A stretch of 64,000 nucleotides of DNA from Saprospiraceae bacterium (GCA_016711125.1 JADJTQ010000013.1:98664-162663), one strand, 5' to 3'. Positions 18,396 through 29,656 are shown, counted from the first letter of the stretch. Translations and numbers: made by a program. The notes: generated by a model from the sequence alone, not told the origin.

Positions 18396-20816
18396 ATGAT
18401 TCGTTTTTGTTTTGTACTTGCTTTAGGTGCCCAGCTGGATTTGGTTGCTCAAATTTCTTTGCAAGGGTCTATTATTGACGAAAAAGGCGAGGCAATTGCG
18501 GGCTCCCATGTCACCCTCAATCAGCTGACGACCATTACTGACCTGGATGGCGCGTTTTATTTCTATGACTTGAGCAATGGTGCGTATCACCTTTCAATCA
18601 GGGCATTGGGATACGAGAGTTTACAGGATTCGCTTGTCCTCGAGGCTGACCGAAAGGTCAATTATACCATGGTCGACCATCTTTACGACCTTGAGATGAT
18701 CAATCTCTCCGCCTCATGGATAAAACCCGGTCAACCATTTACCTATAGCCAGCTAAATAAGAAACAGATCAAGGACCAAAACCTGGGACGAGACTTGCCT
18801 TATCTTCTGCAGAATCTCCCAGCTACGGTAGTAACGTCCGATGCAGGTACGGGTATTGGATACACCGGCATCCGAGTCCGGGGCTCAGATGCAACCCGAA
18901 TTAATGTGACACTGGACGGGGTGCCGGTCAATGATGCTGAATCGCATGGAGTATTTTGGGTTGATCTGCCAGACCTGGCCAGTAATGCAGGTACCATTCA
19001 GGTGCAGCGAGGGGTCGGTACTTCAACCAATGGTGCCGGGGCTTTTGGGGCAACAATCAATGTCAAAACAGCAGGTCCTGAAGATCATCCCTATGGAGCA
19101 GTCGATCTTTCAGGTGGTTCATTTAAGACATTTAGAGCCAACGCAAAGTTTGGGACCGGCCTGATCAATAATAGACTGTCATTGCAGGGTAGCCTTTCTA
19201 AAATCAGATCAGCTGGTTATATCGATCGTGGCTCCTCCGACCTGGGCTCATTCTATCTAACTGGCACCTACTTGCGGAAGGACCAGTCGCTCAAAATAAA
19301 TATTTTGCATGGCAAGGAAATCACTTACCAGGCATGGAACGGTGTGCCTGCACAGTATATTAAGGATCCGGTGTTGCGTACTTTTAATACAGCAGGGGCT
19401 AAAGGAGATGGTACCTTCCATGACAATGAAGTAGACAACTATGGTCAGACGCATGTCCATGCGATCTATCATCTTCAGATGACTGATAATGTGCATTTGC
19501 AGACCACTTTGCACTATACGCATGGAGAGGGTTATTACGAACAATTCAGGCCTCAAGATCAACTAGCTGCTTATGGACTCATCTATCCACAGACTACAGA
19601 TGACCTGATAAGACGCCGATGGCTCGACAATGATTTTTATGGGACTGTTTTTAGTCTGAATAAAACTGTTGAAGACGATCAAACATCGTGGACGGTGGGC
19701 GGCGGTATCAATGAATATCTTGGAAACCACTTTGGTCAAGTGGTTTGGATTGCTCAATTAGGAAAAGTAGAAGCACATGAATATTATCGTAACGATGCGC
19801 GAAAGAGAGACGCGAACATATATGGTCAATTTCAACACCAACTTTTCGAGCGCACGAGATTTTTTGCCGACTTGCAGTGGCGTGGTGTGTCTTATCACTT
19901 TGAAGGTTTAGAAATCGATTTTTCGAATTCGATGCAGCAAGTGAGCCATCAGTTTTTCAATCCAAAGCTGGGCTTTGAAAGTGAGTTTGGAAAGCTTGTG
20001 ACCTACTATTCGGTTGGAGTGGCCCATCGGGAGCCTAACCGTGATGACTATGTCCAATCTACTCCAATGAGCAGGCCACGACCAGAGAGACTTATCGACC
20101 ATGAGCTGGGTTGGCGTTACGTCAGTGAAAAATTGGCAACGAGCCTCAATTTGTTTTATATGAATTACAGGGAACAATTGGTACTTACCGGTGCCATTAA
20201 TGATGTCGGCGAATATATCCGTATTAATGTACCAAGGAGTTACCGGGTCGGGAGTGAATTCAGCATGAGCTCAAAGGTGGCACCTGGGCTAAACATAGGC
20301 GGGGCAATGAGCTGGAACCAAAGCCGAATACCGGTATTGAAAACTGCCATTGATAATTGGGATACAGGAGGTCAGGTATTTAAGGATCATCGGAAAGTAC
20401 CGATATCATTTTCACCAGAGTGGTTGGTTTCCTCATTTGCTGACGTGACCGTATTTAAACGATCCAAAACTGAGATGCATGGCAGAATTGATCACCGGTT
20501 TGTCAGCCGACAATATATCGACAATACAGGAGATGATGAATCAGCTCTGGCTGCCTATCATCAGACTGACCTAAATATATCGTGGAGTTGGTATCCGGGA
20601 GGTATTGACAAGATTACCCTCCGATGCCAGGTGATCAATCTTTTTGATCAGTTTATAATCAGCAACGCCTGGATATATCGATACATATCAGATAACTATG
20701 ACGCAACACCTGATGACCCGCATACGGTTCGTCTCAAAGATGGTACCTATAAGCAGAGTGGATACTTCCCGCAAGCAGGCATCCATTCACTACTAGGGTT
20801 GACCATAAACTTCTAA
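18396..20816 (+). CDS. TonB-dependent outer-membrane receptor, probably for thiamine
   Basis: 806 aa. Seen: an N-terminal hydrophobic signal (FVLALGAQLDLVAQ); a carboxypeptidase-regulatory-like domain (LQGSIIDEKGEAIAGSHV, residues about 23-100); a plug domain with the IRVRGSDATRINVTLDGVPV signature and VQRGVGTSTNGAGAFGATIN; then a long beta-barrel ending in Phe (LLGLTINF). Energy comes from TonB/ExbBD, not in this window. The TPP riboswitch 62 nt upstream indicates that the substrate is thiamine, its phosphate or a precursor. No pnuT-like inner-membrane partner follows; the next gene is convergent and the stops overlap by 4 nt. Confidence 0.92.
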   Translation: MIRFCFVLALGAQLDLVAQISLQGSIIDEKGEAIAGSHVTLNQLTTITDLDGAFYFYDLSNGAYHLSIRALGYESLQDSLVLEADRKVNYTMVDHLYDLEMINLSASWIKPGQPFTYSQLNKKQIKDQNLGRDLPYLLQNLPATVVTSDAGTGIGYTGIRVRGSDATRINVTLDGVPVNDAESHGVFWVDLPDLASNAGTIQVQRGVGTSTNGAGAFGATINVKTAGPEDHPYGAVDLSGGSFKTFRANAKFGTGLINNRLSLQGSLSKIRSAGYIDRGSSDLGSFYLTGTYLRKDQSLKINILHGKEITYQAWNGVPAQYIKDPVLRTFNTAGAKGDGTFHDNEVDNYGQTHVHAIYHLQMTDNVHLQTTLHYTHGEGYYEQFRPQDQLAAYGLIYPQTTDDLIRRRWLDNDFYGTVFSLNKTVEDDQTSWTVGGGINEYLGNHFGQVVWIAQLGKVEAHEYYRNDARKRDANIYGQFQHQLFERTRFFADLQWRGVSYHFEGLEIDFSNSMQQVSHQFFNPKLGFESEFGKLVTYYSVGVAHREPNRDDYVQSTPMSRPRPERLIDHELGWRYVSEKLATSLNLFYMNYREQLVLTGAINDVGEYIRINVPRSYRVGSEFSMSSKVAPGLNIGGAMSWNQSRIPVLKTAIDNWDTGGQVFKDHRKVPISFSPEWLVSSFADVTVFKRSKTEMHGRIDHRFVSRQYIDNTGDDESALAAYHQTDLNISWSWYPGGIDKITLRCQVINLFDQFIISNAWIYRYISDNYDATPDDPHTVRLKDGTYKQSGYFPQAGIHSLLGLTINF

Positions 20817-21403
20817 AAGTTGACAGTTATTCCGCCCCTAATGATAAAAGGTACATCAAGACTGCTCTCGTCTTCCAGAACATTATACAGGACATAAATC
20901 TCGGAGCCTACTTTTCCGCCCGAGTTATATCCTGCACCGATATAGAAGTTGTTTTCGATACTGCTTCCGATGGATGGAATCCCCGCGCCATTATAAACCG
21001 GCCTTTTTTCATTTGCTACTTCAAATTCAACGTGGGCAAAAATTGGATTAAATAACTTGGCCCGGCTAAAGACTGCTCCGGACAGCTCAAGGGGATTAAA
21101 TTTGTATATTTTTCCATCAAAACCACGTGTTTTGAGATATTGATAGGACAAACCTATGCGAGGCCCTACCGATATTGAATTGGTGATCTTATAACCAGCC
21201 ATTGGAAATAAAGCGAACAAGAACGAACTCTGCTCTGCGAATGATTGAAATCCCAGACCAACACCGCCTCCATACCATAACTTGCTGGCAAGTTCGGTAT
21301 TTTTTTTGCTGGTTCTTGATTGTGCGTTGGCTCCTGGAGTCATCGCTGCAATCAATAGGAAGGCAATGATAAGGGGCGTAAGTAAATTATTTCGTGAAGT
21401 CAT
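20813..21403 (-). CDS. Outer-membrane beta-barrel protein
   Basis: 196 aa. Seen: a signal peptide with cleavage after PGANAQ, then alternating hydrophobic strands (WYGGGVGLGFQSF, SVGPRIGLSYQYL, NNFYIGAGYNSGG) and a C-terminal strand ending in Phe (IIRGGITVNF), the picture of a small OmpA/OmpW-like 8-strand barrel. No OmpA peptidoglycan-binding domain is present. Substrate and role are unknown. It is convergent with the TonB receptor and divergent from the large secreted protein at 21553. Confidence 0.8.
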   Translation of the reverse strand: MTSRNNLLTPLIIAFLLIAAMTPGANAQSRTSKKNTELASKLWYGGGVGLGFQSFAEQSSFLFALFPMAGYKITNSISVGPRIGLSYQYLKTRGFDGKIYKFNPLELSGAVFSRAKLFNPIFAHVEFEVANEKRPVYNGAGIPSIGSSIENNFYIGAGYNSGGKVGSEIYVLYNVLEDESSLDVPFIIRGGITVNF

Positions 21404-21492
21404 TTTCTGATAAATGTTGGATATCTTGCCATAAAGATAGGCAGATATAAGGTAACGAGTTTTCGCCTTAATGCTTATTTAACAACAATTTT

Positions 21493-21506
21493 ATCCCTTA
21501 AGGGAT
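21493..21506. promoter_or_regulatory. Perfect 14-bp palindrome between divergent genes
   Basis: ATCCCTTAAGGGAT is a perfect dyad, 47 nt before the ATG at 21553 and 87 nt before the divergent ATG at 21403. It could be an operator for either gene. Nothing else supports this. Confidence 0.3.
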
Positions 21507-21552
21507 CATTATATACGTGAACGCTCAAAGCAGACAATCCAAAGATCTTGTA

Positions 21553-24500
21553 ATGTATACACGAAAAATCTCATTGCTCTTCGGAGTAATGATGCTCTTT
21601 CTTGAGTTTGGTTGGGCGCAATGTGGTCTCAACAGTCCTTTACCTATCAGGGACCTGGGCACTCAATATGGCTACATCCGGATAGAAAATGCATCCAATA
21701 ATGATCTTGCTAGCGTAGGCCAGGGGTATGTGCCGTCAACATCCGATTTAGACATGCTTCAGTGGGAGATATTCGCCTAACGCTCAGTGCTCCCAATGGT
21801 AGAGTTTATCCACTGATCCAATCCGGAGGATCTAGGTCTACTAACGGTACCTTATGGAATATTCGTTTTGTGCCCTGCAATGAGACCCCGGCACCCGATC
21901 AGGGCAATTTTATCAAACCCGTTTGGGATAGTGATCAGGATTGGGGAGAAAATAAAAATTACAATGGTTCTTACCATGCGGAAACTTGTCTGGATCAGGT
22001 CAACACTGGCGCAGTAAATGGCATTTGGACGATTGCTGCCAGTGATGTTACAGGCACCGGAGGGGGCAATATCGAAGCCTTTTCGCTTGAGTTTTGTGCA
22101 CCTCAAGGCATCCAATGCTCTGAGTGCCTACTTGGCGGTGGTATCATCACCAGAGACACCGTGTTCGCTTGTGGAGGTGATCCTTCACTCGCAACAATTC
22201 GCATTTTTCCTACCTATAGCGGTGTAGGACCAGATCCTGCTGAATATACATATCGCTTTGCTGTAGTAAAAGCCGGTATCATCAGAGATATAACCCAATT
22301 GCCTGACTTGCAAAGTGAGTTGGCCGGCGATTATTTAATCTATGGAATATCTGTTGCGAATCAGGATCTTGATGACTTATTGACTTATGTGGGGCAATCT
22401 TTCAGTAGTCTCACCAATGCATTGGCTTCTAATAGATTGGGCTTTTGTGCTGCATTTAGCTCGAGTTTTAAGGTATATCGCATACTTTCTGATCCAGACC
22501 CTCGCACGATTGTAAATGCCTATGTCTGCCCAAAATCTCCCATTATGTTTAATGGTTCAGAGGTCACCTCAGCTGGCGTCTATACAGCAACCCTTACGTC
22601 TTCGGTTGGTTGCGACAGTATCGTCGAACTGCGTGTCCAGGAGTTTGTGGTCAATAATGCAATTGCAAATCCAGGTGTGATTACCTGCAATAATAAACCG
22701 CTCACCCTTTCCTGGACTAACAATCAATTTGCTACCAAACCAGGTTTCAGGTGGTATACAAGCGATGGTAGTATACTCACAGGCCAGCGTACCTCACTGG
22801 CTCAAATTGATCTTCCGGGAACCTATAATCTGGCTATCAGTCAGGGTGGTTGTGCCGATACCTTGAGCATCAGCATTATTTCAGATGGCAGTCTGCCCAC
22901 TTTACTGATCGATGATATAATTATGAATTGTGCGGCTAATATCGGTCAACTCAGGCCGGTATCTAATGCGAGTTCCTTCAGTTGGTCAGGACCCTTTGGA
23001 TACGTATCTACTAATCAAAATATTGATATCACGGAGCCTGGGGCTTACACTGTCACGGCAGTTGGAGCCAGTTGTGCCGTGAGAAAAACAATCAAAGTTG
23101 GTGCTGATTTCAGACGCCCTGAAAATGTAATGGCATCTGGAGGGGCCATTCGTTGTGCAAATGACAGTGTGCAGTTATCTTCAAGCAGTACTTCGATGGG
23201 CATCACTTATGATTGGACAGGACCCAATGGTTTCACATCAAACGAGCAAAACCCATGGGTGTATCAATCAGGAATTTACTTGGTAAATATAGGTGCAGGC
23301 GGTTGTACGGAACCTCGCCAGGTAGAAGTTCACAATCTGTTTAGTAGTCCCAGTATATCGATTACCGGAACCACTCTGGACTGCCGGGGAGGTGCGAAAA
23401 GAATTACGACCACGGTGAGTGATGCTTTGGCTACCTTCCGATGGATGGGTCCAAATGGTTATATCTCTGCAGAGCGCTCTCCTTTGATCACTATCCCGGG
23501 AGTTTATGACGTGGTGGTTTCGGATGTTAATCAATGTCTTTATACCGCCACTGCCACTGTCAATGTTGATACCATAAAACCAACAGTGACGGTCACCGAC
23601 ATTCCATTAATATGCACGCAAGATGATTTTACTCTGAGAGCTACGACTCTCACCAGTTTGCATCCCCCCACATTCGTTTGGACTGGTCCTGGAAACTTCC
23701 GATCCAAAGACTCGGTTACGATTGCAAGTGAAGCCGGGACCTATAAACTGACGGTATTGGATCCGGTCAATGGCTGTAGTGCCCAGGCTTCACTCGAAGT
23801 GATTGCTGATCCCGGCCAACCTGATCTGATCACGAGCCATAAGTCGATCAACTGTGATAGGTCAAGGGATACACTCACGGTTGCGGGCGATTGCGGTGGT
23901 GGATGTATTTACGAATGGAGCAGCCCTAATGCGTTTGCAATTATGAATGATAGTGCAATAATTGTCAAAAGCGGCGGTAACTACGATGTAAAGGTGACTG
24001 ATTTAAACTCAGGTTGCCATAGTTGGGCCGGTTTCCTCGTTCGTAAAGATACGGTGCCCCTAACTCGTGAGGTGCGAAGCATACCAATTGGATGCACGAC
24101 TGAGGGCAGTATCACCTTGGATAATACAAATCAGATCAGGGAGTTTGAATGGCTGGACACGATTTCTAATAGCATCTATACCTCAGCTGCAGTATCTACG
24201 GCAATACCTACCGTTTATACCTTGCAAAGTACCGATATAAATGGCTGTGTAGATCGACAAAATTATGAAGTGCGAATCCAGGATGATGTGCCACAACTCA
24301 GGATCATAACCGATTCGATTGATTGCGCACGTGATTCTGTAGTGCTGAGGTTGGCTATCAGCAACTATGCCCTCAATCAGGTGGCGAGTTACAGTTGGAA
24401 CTTTTCGGATGGTGGGTCATCGAATAAAGCCAATCCTAGGGTTGGGTCTCCCGGGTTGGTAAATCTCACGGTGCTGATGCGTAATGGGTGTGAAGGCTCA

Positions 24501-26948
24501 AGCCAGGAAATGGTAGACACGGACTATGTACAACCGCTTTTGTCGGCCATCGGTGGAGGATTTGCCTGTCTGGATACTGGCATCAACCTTCAAATTAATG
24601 CCGACAGACCCCCCATAAGTACCTATTGGACCGGTCCCAACGGATTTCAATCATATGATCCAACTCCATTGGCCAGGGTGACGGGTTTATACACCCTGGA
24701 GATACAGGGATATAATGGATGTTTGGCCAGTGATACCGCCCTTGTTTATTACACAGAACCGGTACCAAGCCTCGAAGCTTTTGGTGACACGATAGATTGT
24801 ATTGATACCGTTGGCAACCTCATGTTTGTGACCGATGCTTCGCCCGGCTATAACTTCCGTTGGTTGGATCCAGGGGGTCGTATCAATACCAATATGAATA
24901 TACAAACAACATTGGTGGGTCCATACCAGGTCGAGCTAACTGATTCCAATGGATGCAGAAGCATCTCTTTTGCGGAAATCGAAATTGATACACTCTCATT
25001 TGGTCAGAAAATCAATTCGATGATCATAAGTTGTAATCTTCCGACAACTCAGCTCAGACTCGATACCATCTATAATTTTCTGGAATACAACTGGTCCTTT
25101 GATTCTATGCCTTTGACTGATTTGGCAGAACCCATTGTTGATAGGGGAGGACTTTATATCTTGACCACTACAAACATCAACGGCTGTCAAAGGGAAGTGC
25201 TTCACGAGGTAATGGCCGATACTGTTACACCCCTTGTTTCTGTGAGGGACGATACCCTTAATTGCGAAAACAGTCGCATCACTTTGAGGCCTTCACCACT
25301 CACAAATCTTTGGACCTATAGTTGGTTTGGTCCTGGAGGGTTTGAGTACGATCGGTCTAGCCCCTTGATCACCGGTCCGGGGCAATATACCCTCACCGCA
25401 ACTGGTGCCAATGGGTGCAGCAAGACTGTTTACTCTAATATTTCAGCTAGTTTTGAAAGTCCTGCGATTCTAATTGACAGCACATTTATCCCTTGCAATG
25501 GAGACTCTGCCCAACTTAGGTTTAGTACCATAGACCAACTTAAAGAGACCAATTGGTTTGGCCCCGATGGCTATTATCGCCCAACTATCAATGCGGCCAC
25601 TGCCGCAGATGGCTGGTATTATTTATTGGCAAAGGGCTTCAATGGTTGCGAAGCCTTCGATTCGCAATATGTGAGTTCGGTGCCATTGTTGGAGCCTCTA
25701 TTGGTAAGTACCCAGAAGATTGACTGCACCCATCCAATGGGTTTTGTAAGCCTCGATAGTTTATTTCCTGGTTACTCCTATGTCATCATCAATCAATCAA
25801 ACGATACATTGCCTAATCTCTCAGTCCAGACAACAGAAGCTCAGGTATATCGTATAGTTGGTACCCATTTGGCGAGTAGTTGTGAAGTACAAGATACGTT
25901 TGCTGTTCCTGCAGATACTCTGGCACCATACTTGTCGATCATAGAGATGGATTCAATCATCTGTGAGCACCGGGAAATTTTATTAGGGTCAGAGACGGAT
26001 AGCCTGGTATCATATCAGTGGTCAACCATCGATGGAAATCTGGTAGGACCGGTCACAAATAGCGTGGCAAGATTGAATGCTCCGGGTACCTATGCCCTAA
26101 GTGTCACAAGCCTGACCAATGATTGTGTATCAGATGAGTCGATATTAATAGTAGAAAAAGTTAGCAATCTCACCGGCATCTTTGTATCGGGTGTTTCTGC
26201 AAGTTGCGATGGTTTAAATGATGCAATAATCGTGATCGATAGCTTAAGGGGAGGGCAGGGCCCATTTAGCTTTTCATTGGATAATCAGTTTTACACCTAC
26301 CAAAGTGCATTTCTCTTTTTAGAGCCGGCAACATATCAGGTGATAGTCAAAGACATCAATGGTTGTGCGTACGATACCACCGTAACCGTGACTCGTTATC
26401 CCACCTTTGATTTGACCCTGGGGATCGATGAAATTTTGGTAAACCTAGGAGACAGCCTCGATCTTCAGGTCAGCACTGATATAGATCCTGCCAGATTGGC
26501 TAATATTACCTGGTTACTTCCAGATAGCATCATCTGTGCAGATTGCTTCTCACAAAGCATTCTTCCCACCGACAATCGATACTATTATGTAAATGTCACC
26601 TCTCTGGATGGTTGTACCCGAAGGGATACAGTCTTTGTCCGGGTCGCTGATCCTGGTGGGCTTTTTGTGCCTAATGCCTTCACCCCTGATGGAGATGGAC
26701 TCAATGACTATGCGGAGGTATTTACTGGTAATAATATTCAGCACATATCTTCCTTTGAGATCTTTGACCGCTGGGGTAATAATGTATATAGTGCGTTTGA
26801 TTTGCCTCCTGGAGACTTCAATGCCCGTTGGAATGGTACCTATAAAGGACAGGAACTGAATCCTGGCGTCTATATTTTTCTCCTTAAAGCCATCGATATT
26901 CGCGGTAGTGTCAAAATTAAGGCAGGCGATATCACCTTGATTCGCTAA
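21553..26948 (+). CDS. Giant T9SS-exported protein: P-domain, Ig/PKD-like repeats, SprB repeat, CHU_C tail; one frame break
   Basis: About 1,798 aa when rejoined. Seen in order: a signal peptide (LLFGVMMLFLEFGWAQC); a proprotein-convertase P-type domain (VNIRFRHASVGDIRLTL, then GIWTIAASDVTG) at about residues 55-185; around fifteen Ig/PKD-like modules of about 80 aa, each with a Cys-x(n)-W-x-GP-x-G-[FY] core and a closing G-x-Y-x-(L/V)-x-V plus Gly-Cys; one SprB-type module near 26200-26400 (FSFSLDNQFYTYQSAF, DINGCAYDTTVTV); and a C-terminal type B sorting domain (NAFTPDGDGLNDYAEVF, FDRWGNNVYSAF). The frame breaks near 21722-21727: restoring one G to a GGGG run joins QG to VCAVNIRF. A GTG at 21517 would add 12 residues; ATG 21553 gives the better signal peptide. 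It is probably an adhesin or motility-related surface protein. Confidence 0.85.
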
Positions 26949-27267
26949 AGTCGTGAGTCACGATCTCAGCCTCTCGTACCAGGGAAATGATGGTCCGCAC
27001 CCCATGATTGAAGGTGGCATTACTACTATAATGATGGCCCGTGGCCAATATTTGATCATCTACATCTCGTACCACCAATTGTAGACGTTGGTCAACTTTT
27101 TTGCGTTCGAAGCGGCTACCATCCGGTTCGGACTTTTTGAGTATTGTGGCATATTGTACGCATTGTTGCCTGGAGTCAAAGCCAACACTTCTGATCAGGA
27201 TTCTTCCGTTGCCGGCTTTTATTAAAAAATGGTATTTGCGATGATGGTAAATGATTTCGATTTTCAA
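26932..27267 (-). CDS. YegP/DUF1508-like small protein
   Basis: 111 aa. Two similar halves are visible: FLIKAGNGRILIRSVGFDSRQQCVQYATILK (shown in two parts by the motifs KAGNGRILIRS and FDSRQQC) and LVVRDVDDQILATGHHYSSNA, each resembling the YegP fold unit (K-A-x-N-G-E, strand, S-x-x-Y-x-S-K-x-x-x-x-x-G-I). The function of the family is unknown. Its 3' end overlaps the end of the convergent giant gene by 17 nt. The second half is more diverged than usual. Confidence 0.55.
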   Translation of the reverse strand: MKIEIIYHHRKYHFLIKAGNGRILIRSVGFDSRQQCVQYATILKKSEPDGSRFERKKVDQRLQLVVRDVDDQILATGHHYSSNATFNHGVRTIISLVREAEIVTHDFSESR

Positions 27268-27360
27268 GATTGGCGGTTTAGTCCTATTAAAGAACTACTG
27301 GAAGCAAAAAGGATGCCTGAACTTGAAGTTTGAAATACAGCGAAATTGAGTGTTTTCTGG

Positions 27361-28037
27361 TTACTGCATTCGAAGTTTCGCTAAAGCTAATACCATCGCC
27401 AATTGCTCATCTTGGGTGAGATTAGTATTGTCGACTACGACAGCATCCAGGGTTTGAGTCAGGGGGCTTTCCTTGCGAGTGGAATCGATATGATCGCGGT
27501 CTTGTAAATTCAAAGCGATATTGGCAAGAGACATATCAAGGCCCTTCTTTTTTGTCTCCAGAAAACGTCTTTGAACTCTCACTTCAAGTGCGGCGGTTAG
27601 AAATATTTTAAGCTCAGCATCCGGAAAAACCACCGAACCGATATCCCTGCCATCCATGACAATACCGCGTTTCTGGCCTATAAGCTGTTGTATTCTCACG
27701 AGATGGCTCCTCACTTGTTTTATAGCAGAGATCTGAGATACTCTGGCATTGACCATACTTGTCCGGAGTTCATCGTTCAATTGCTCATGATCGAGAAAAA
27801 TAGATGATGCACCATCACTGTCAGTTTGCAAGGTTAGTTTCATTTGGTTCAATGACGCAATCAAACCATCCTGGTCCATTACATCAATATTATTTTGAAT
27901 GAAGTAAAGGTAGTGGCACGGTACATCGCTCCGGAATCAACATATAGATATTTCAGCTCCCGGGCGAGATCTTTTGCAAGAGTACTTTTACCACATGCAG
28001 AATGGCCGTCAATCGCAACAATAATTTTCTGACACAT
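27361..28037 (-). CDS. cmk: Cytidylate kinase, one frame break
   Basis: 225 aa when rejoined; phosphorylates CMP and dCMP with ATP. Seen: the P-loop AIDGHSACGKSTLAKDLA next to the ATG at 28037, YVDSGAMYRA, GIVMDGRDIGSVVFPDA and the C-terminal QDRDHIDSTRKESPL. The frame breaks at about 27905-27912: after SGAMYRATT the next frame gives YFIQNNIDVMDQDG, joining exactly to the downstream part. One T appears to be missing from the TTT run (coding strand). Transcription is separate from DUF2795 upstream, because a terminator lies between them. Confidence 0.93.
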
Positions 28038-28074
28038 CAGAGCGCGGACTAATTTACCGGTTCAAAATAAAGAA

Positions 28075-28105
28075 AAAGGTTATCACCTTTGCAGCGATAA
28101 CCTTT
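28075..28105 (-). terminator. Rho-independent terminator after the DUF2795 gene
   Basis: Ten perfect pairs, AAAGGTTATC (28075-28084) with GATAACCTTT (28096-28105), and an 11-nt loop. On the minus strand it is followed by TTTCTTTATTTTG. It lies 40 nt after the DUF2795 stop and before cmk. Confidence 0.75.
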
Positions 28106-28144
28106 CTACTACTATTTTTTCGAAATGATCAAATTGAGTTATGA

Positions 28145-28366
28145 TCAATATTCATCTTCATTAAATAAGAAATCATCTTTTCTGGGATAATCTGGCCAAA
28201 TATCCTCAATGCTTTCATAGATCTCCTCCTCATCCTCCATCTCCTGCAAATTTTCGATGACCTCAAGTGGTGCTCCCGACCTGATGGCATAGTCGATCAA
28301 TTCGTCCCGGGTAGCTGGCCATGGTGCATCTTCGAGGTTGTGGGCTAATTCAAGTGTCCAATACAT
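28145..28366 (-). CDS. DUF2795-family protein
   Basis: 73 aa, strongly acidic at the C-terminus. Seen: MYWTLELAHNLEDAPWPAT, DELIDYAIRSGAPLEVIENL (the DUF2795 helix-loop pattern) and PRKDDFLFNEDEY. The family is highly conserved and of unknown function in Bacteroidota. It is monocistronic, with a near-perfect promoter upstream and its own terminator, so it is probably well expressed. Confidence 0.85.
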   Translation of the reverse strand: MYWTLELAHNLEDAPWPATRDELIDYAIRSGAPLEVIENLQEMEDEEEIYESIEDIWPDYPRKDDFLFNEDEY

Positions 28367-28423
28367 TGCTTAGTAAGTGCGTTTGTGTGAAAAAATTTCT
28401 CCTGGAAAACGGATATTCGAGCG

Positions 28424-28453
28424 CAAAAGTATTAAATAGATTTATTTGCACAA
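28424..28453 (-). promoter_or_regulatory. Bacteroidota promoter of the DUF2795 gene
   Basis: On the minus strand TTG (28451-28453) is followed after exactly 19 nt by TACTTTTG (28424-28431), a full match to TTG-N19-TAnnTTTG. The start site would fall near 28417, giving a leader of about 50 nt. Confidence 0.75.
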
Positions 28454-28577
28454 ACATCTTTTTTCCTCTTTGGTTCGTATTCTAGACGAACGATGGCTTA
28501 TAAAAGTTCCTCAACCTCAAAAAAAGAAAATATAGTATATATATTTTTGATTATCAATGTATTATATATGCAATTCA

Positions 28578-29643
28578 TTAGATAATCATCATAGCATCTC
28601 CGTAACTGAAAAAACGGTATTTTTCTTTGATCGCCACCTGATAAGCTTCCATCACGAGTTCATAACCCCCGAATGCACAAACCATAATCAATAAGCTCGA
28701 TTTGGGTAAATGAAAATTGGTAATCATCGAATTGGCAATGTGAAAATCAAACGGAGGATATATGAACAGATTTGTCCAACCTTCTGCTTCCTTCAAATAT
28801 GATTCAGCTGACACGCCTGATTCGATCGTCCGCATTGTGGTGGTGCCGACTGCACATATTCGACTATGTTTTTTCTTAGCTCGATTCACAAGCTCAGTTG
28901 CCTTGGTACCGATCTTAAAATATTCGGCATCCATTTTATGTTTGGAAAGATCCTCAACTTCAATATTTCGGAAGGTTCCCAATCCTACATGCAAAGTGAC
29001 TTCGGCCAAATCTACACCTTTGATTTCCAATCGCTTTAGCAACTCCCTGCTGAAGTGCAGACCGGCGGTTGGAGCGGCTACAGCACCTATCTGTGATGCA
29101 TATACGGTTTTGATATCTTTCACGGTCGATCGGCTCACTGTCTCGCTCAATATACTTGGGCAACGGTGTGTTACCCAATTGGTCGAGTACTTGAGCAAAT
29201 TCTTCATCTGAGCCATCATAAAAAAAGCGAATGGTTCTACCTCGGGAGGTGGTATTGTCTACGACTTCTGCCACCAGCACATCCTGATCGTCTTCATCTT
29301 TAAAATAAAGTTTATTTCCGACCCGGATTTTACGAGCTGGGTCAACGAGCACATCCCAAAGACGTGCTTCTTTATTGAGCTCACGCAATAAAAAAACTTC
29401 AATCTTGGCGCCAGTTTTTTCTTTGCGACCATATAGCCGTGCAGGAAAAACTTTGGTATTGTTATAGATTATGGCATCGCCATCGTCATAATACTCCAGG
29501 ATATCTCGAAATACTCGATGCTCGATTTCTCCAGTCTTTCGATTGACGACCAGAAGCCGGGCATCATCCCGATTGGGGGACGGATAATCAGCGATGAGAT
29601 TTTTCGGAAGATTAAAGCTAAACTGTGATAATTTCGACTTCAT
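28578..29643 (-). CDS. queA: tRNA preQ1(34) S-adenosylmethionine ribosyltransferase-isomerase, one frame break
   Basis: About 355 aa. QueA transfers the ribosyl part of SAM to preQ1 in tRNA, giving epoxyqueuosine. Seen: FSFNLPKNLIADYPSPNRDDARLLV at the N-terminus (in parts), IIYNNTKVFPARLYG, LGNTPLPKYI, then in the other frame VYASQIGAVAAPTAGLHFS, VTLHVGLGTF and FIYPPFDFHI. The frame breaks at about 29110-29125, where DRERYQ must join TVYASQIGAVAAPTAG. I choose the ATG at 29643 (MKSKLSQFSFNLP); an in-frame start at 29670 would add nine atypical residues overlapping the -7 box. No other queuosine gene is in the window. Confidence 0.93.
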
Positions 29644-29656
29644 TAAGGTACCTTTT

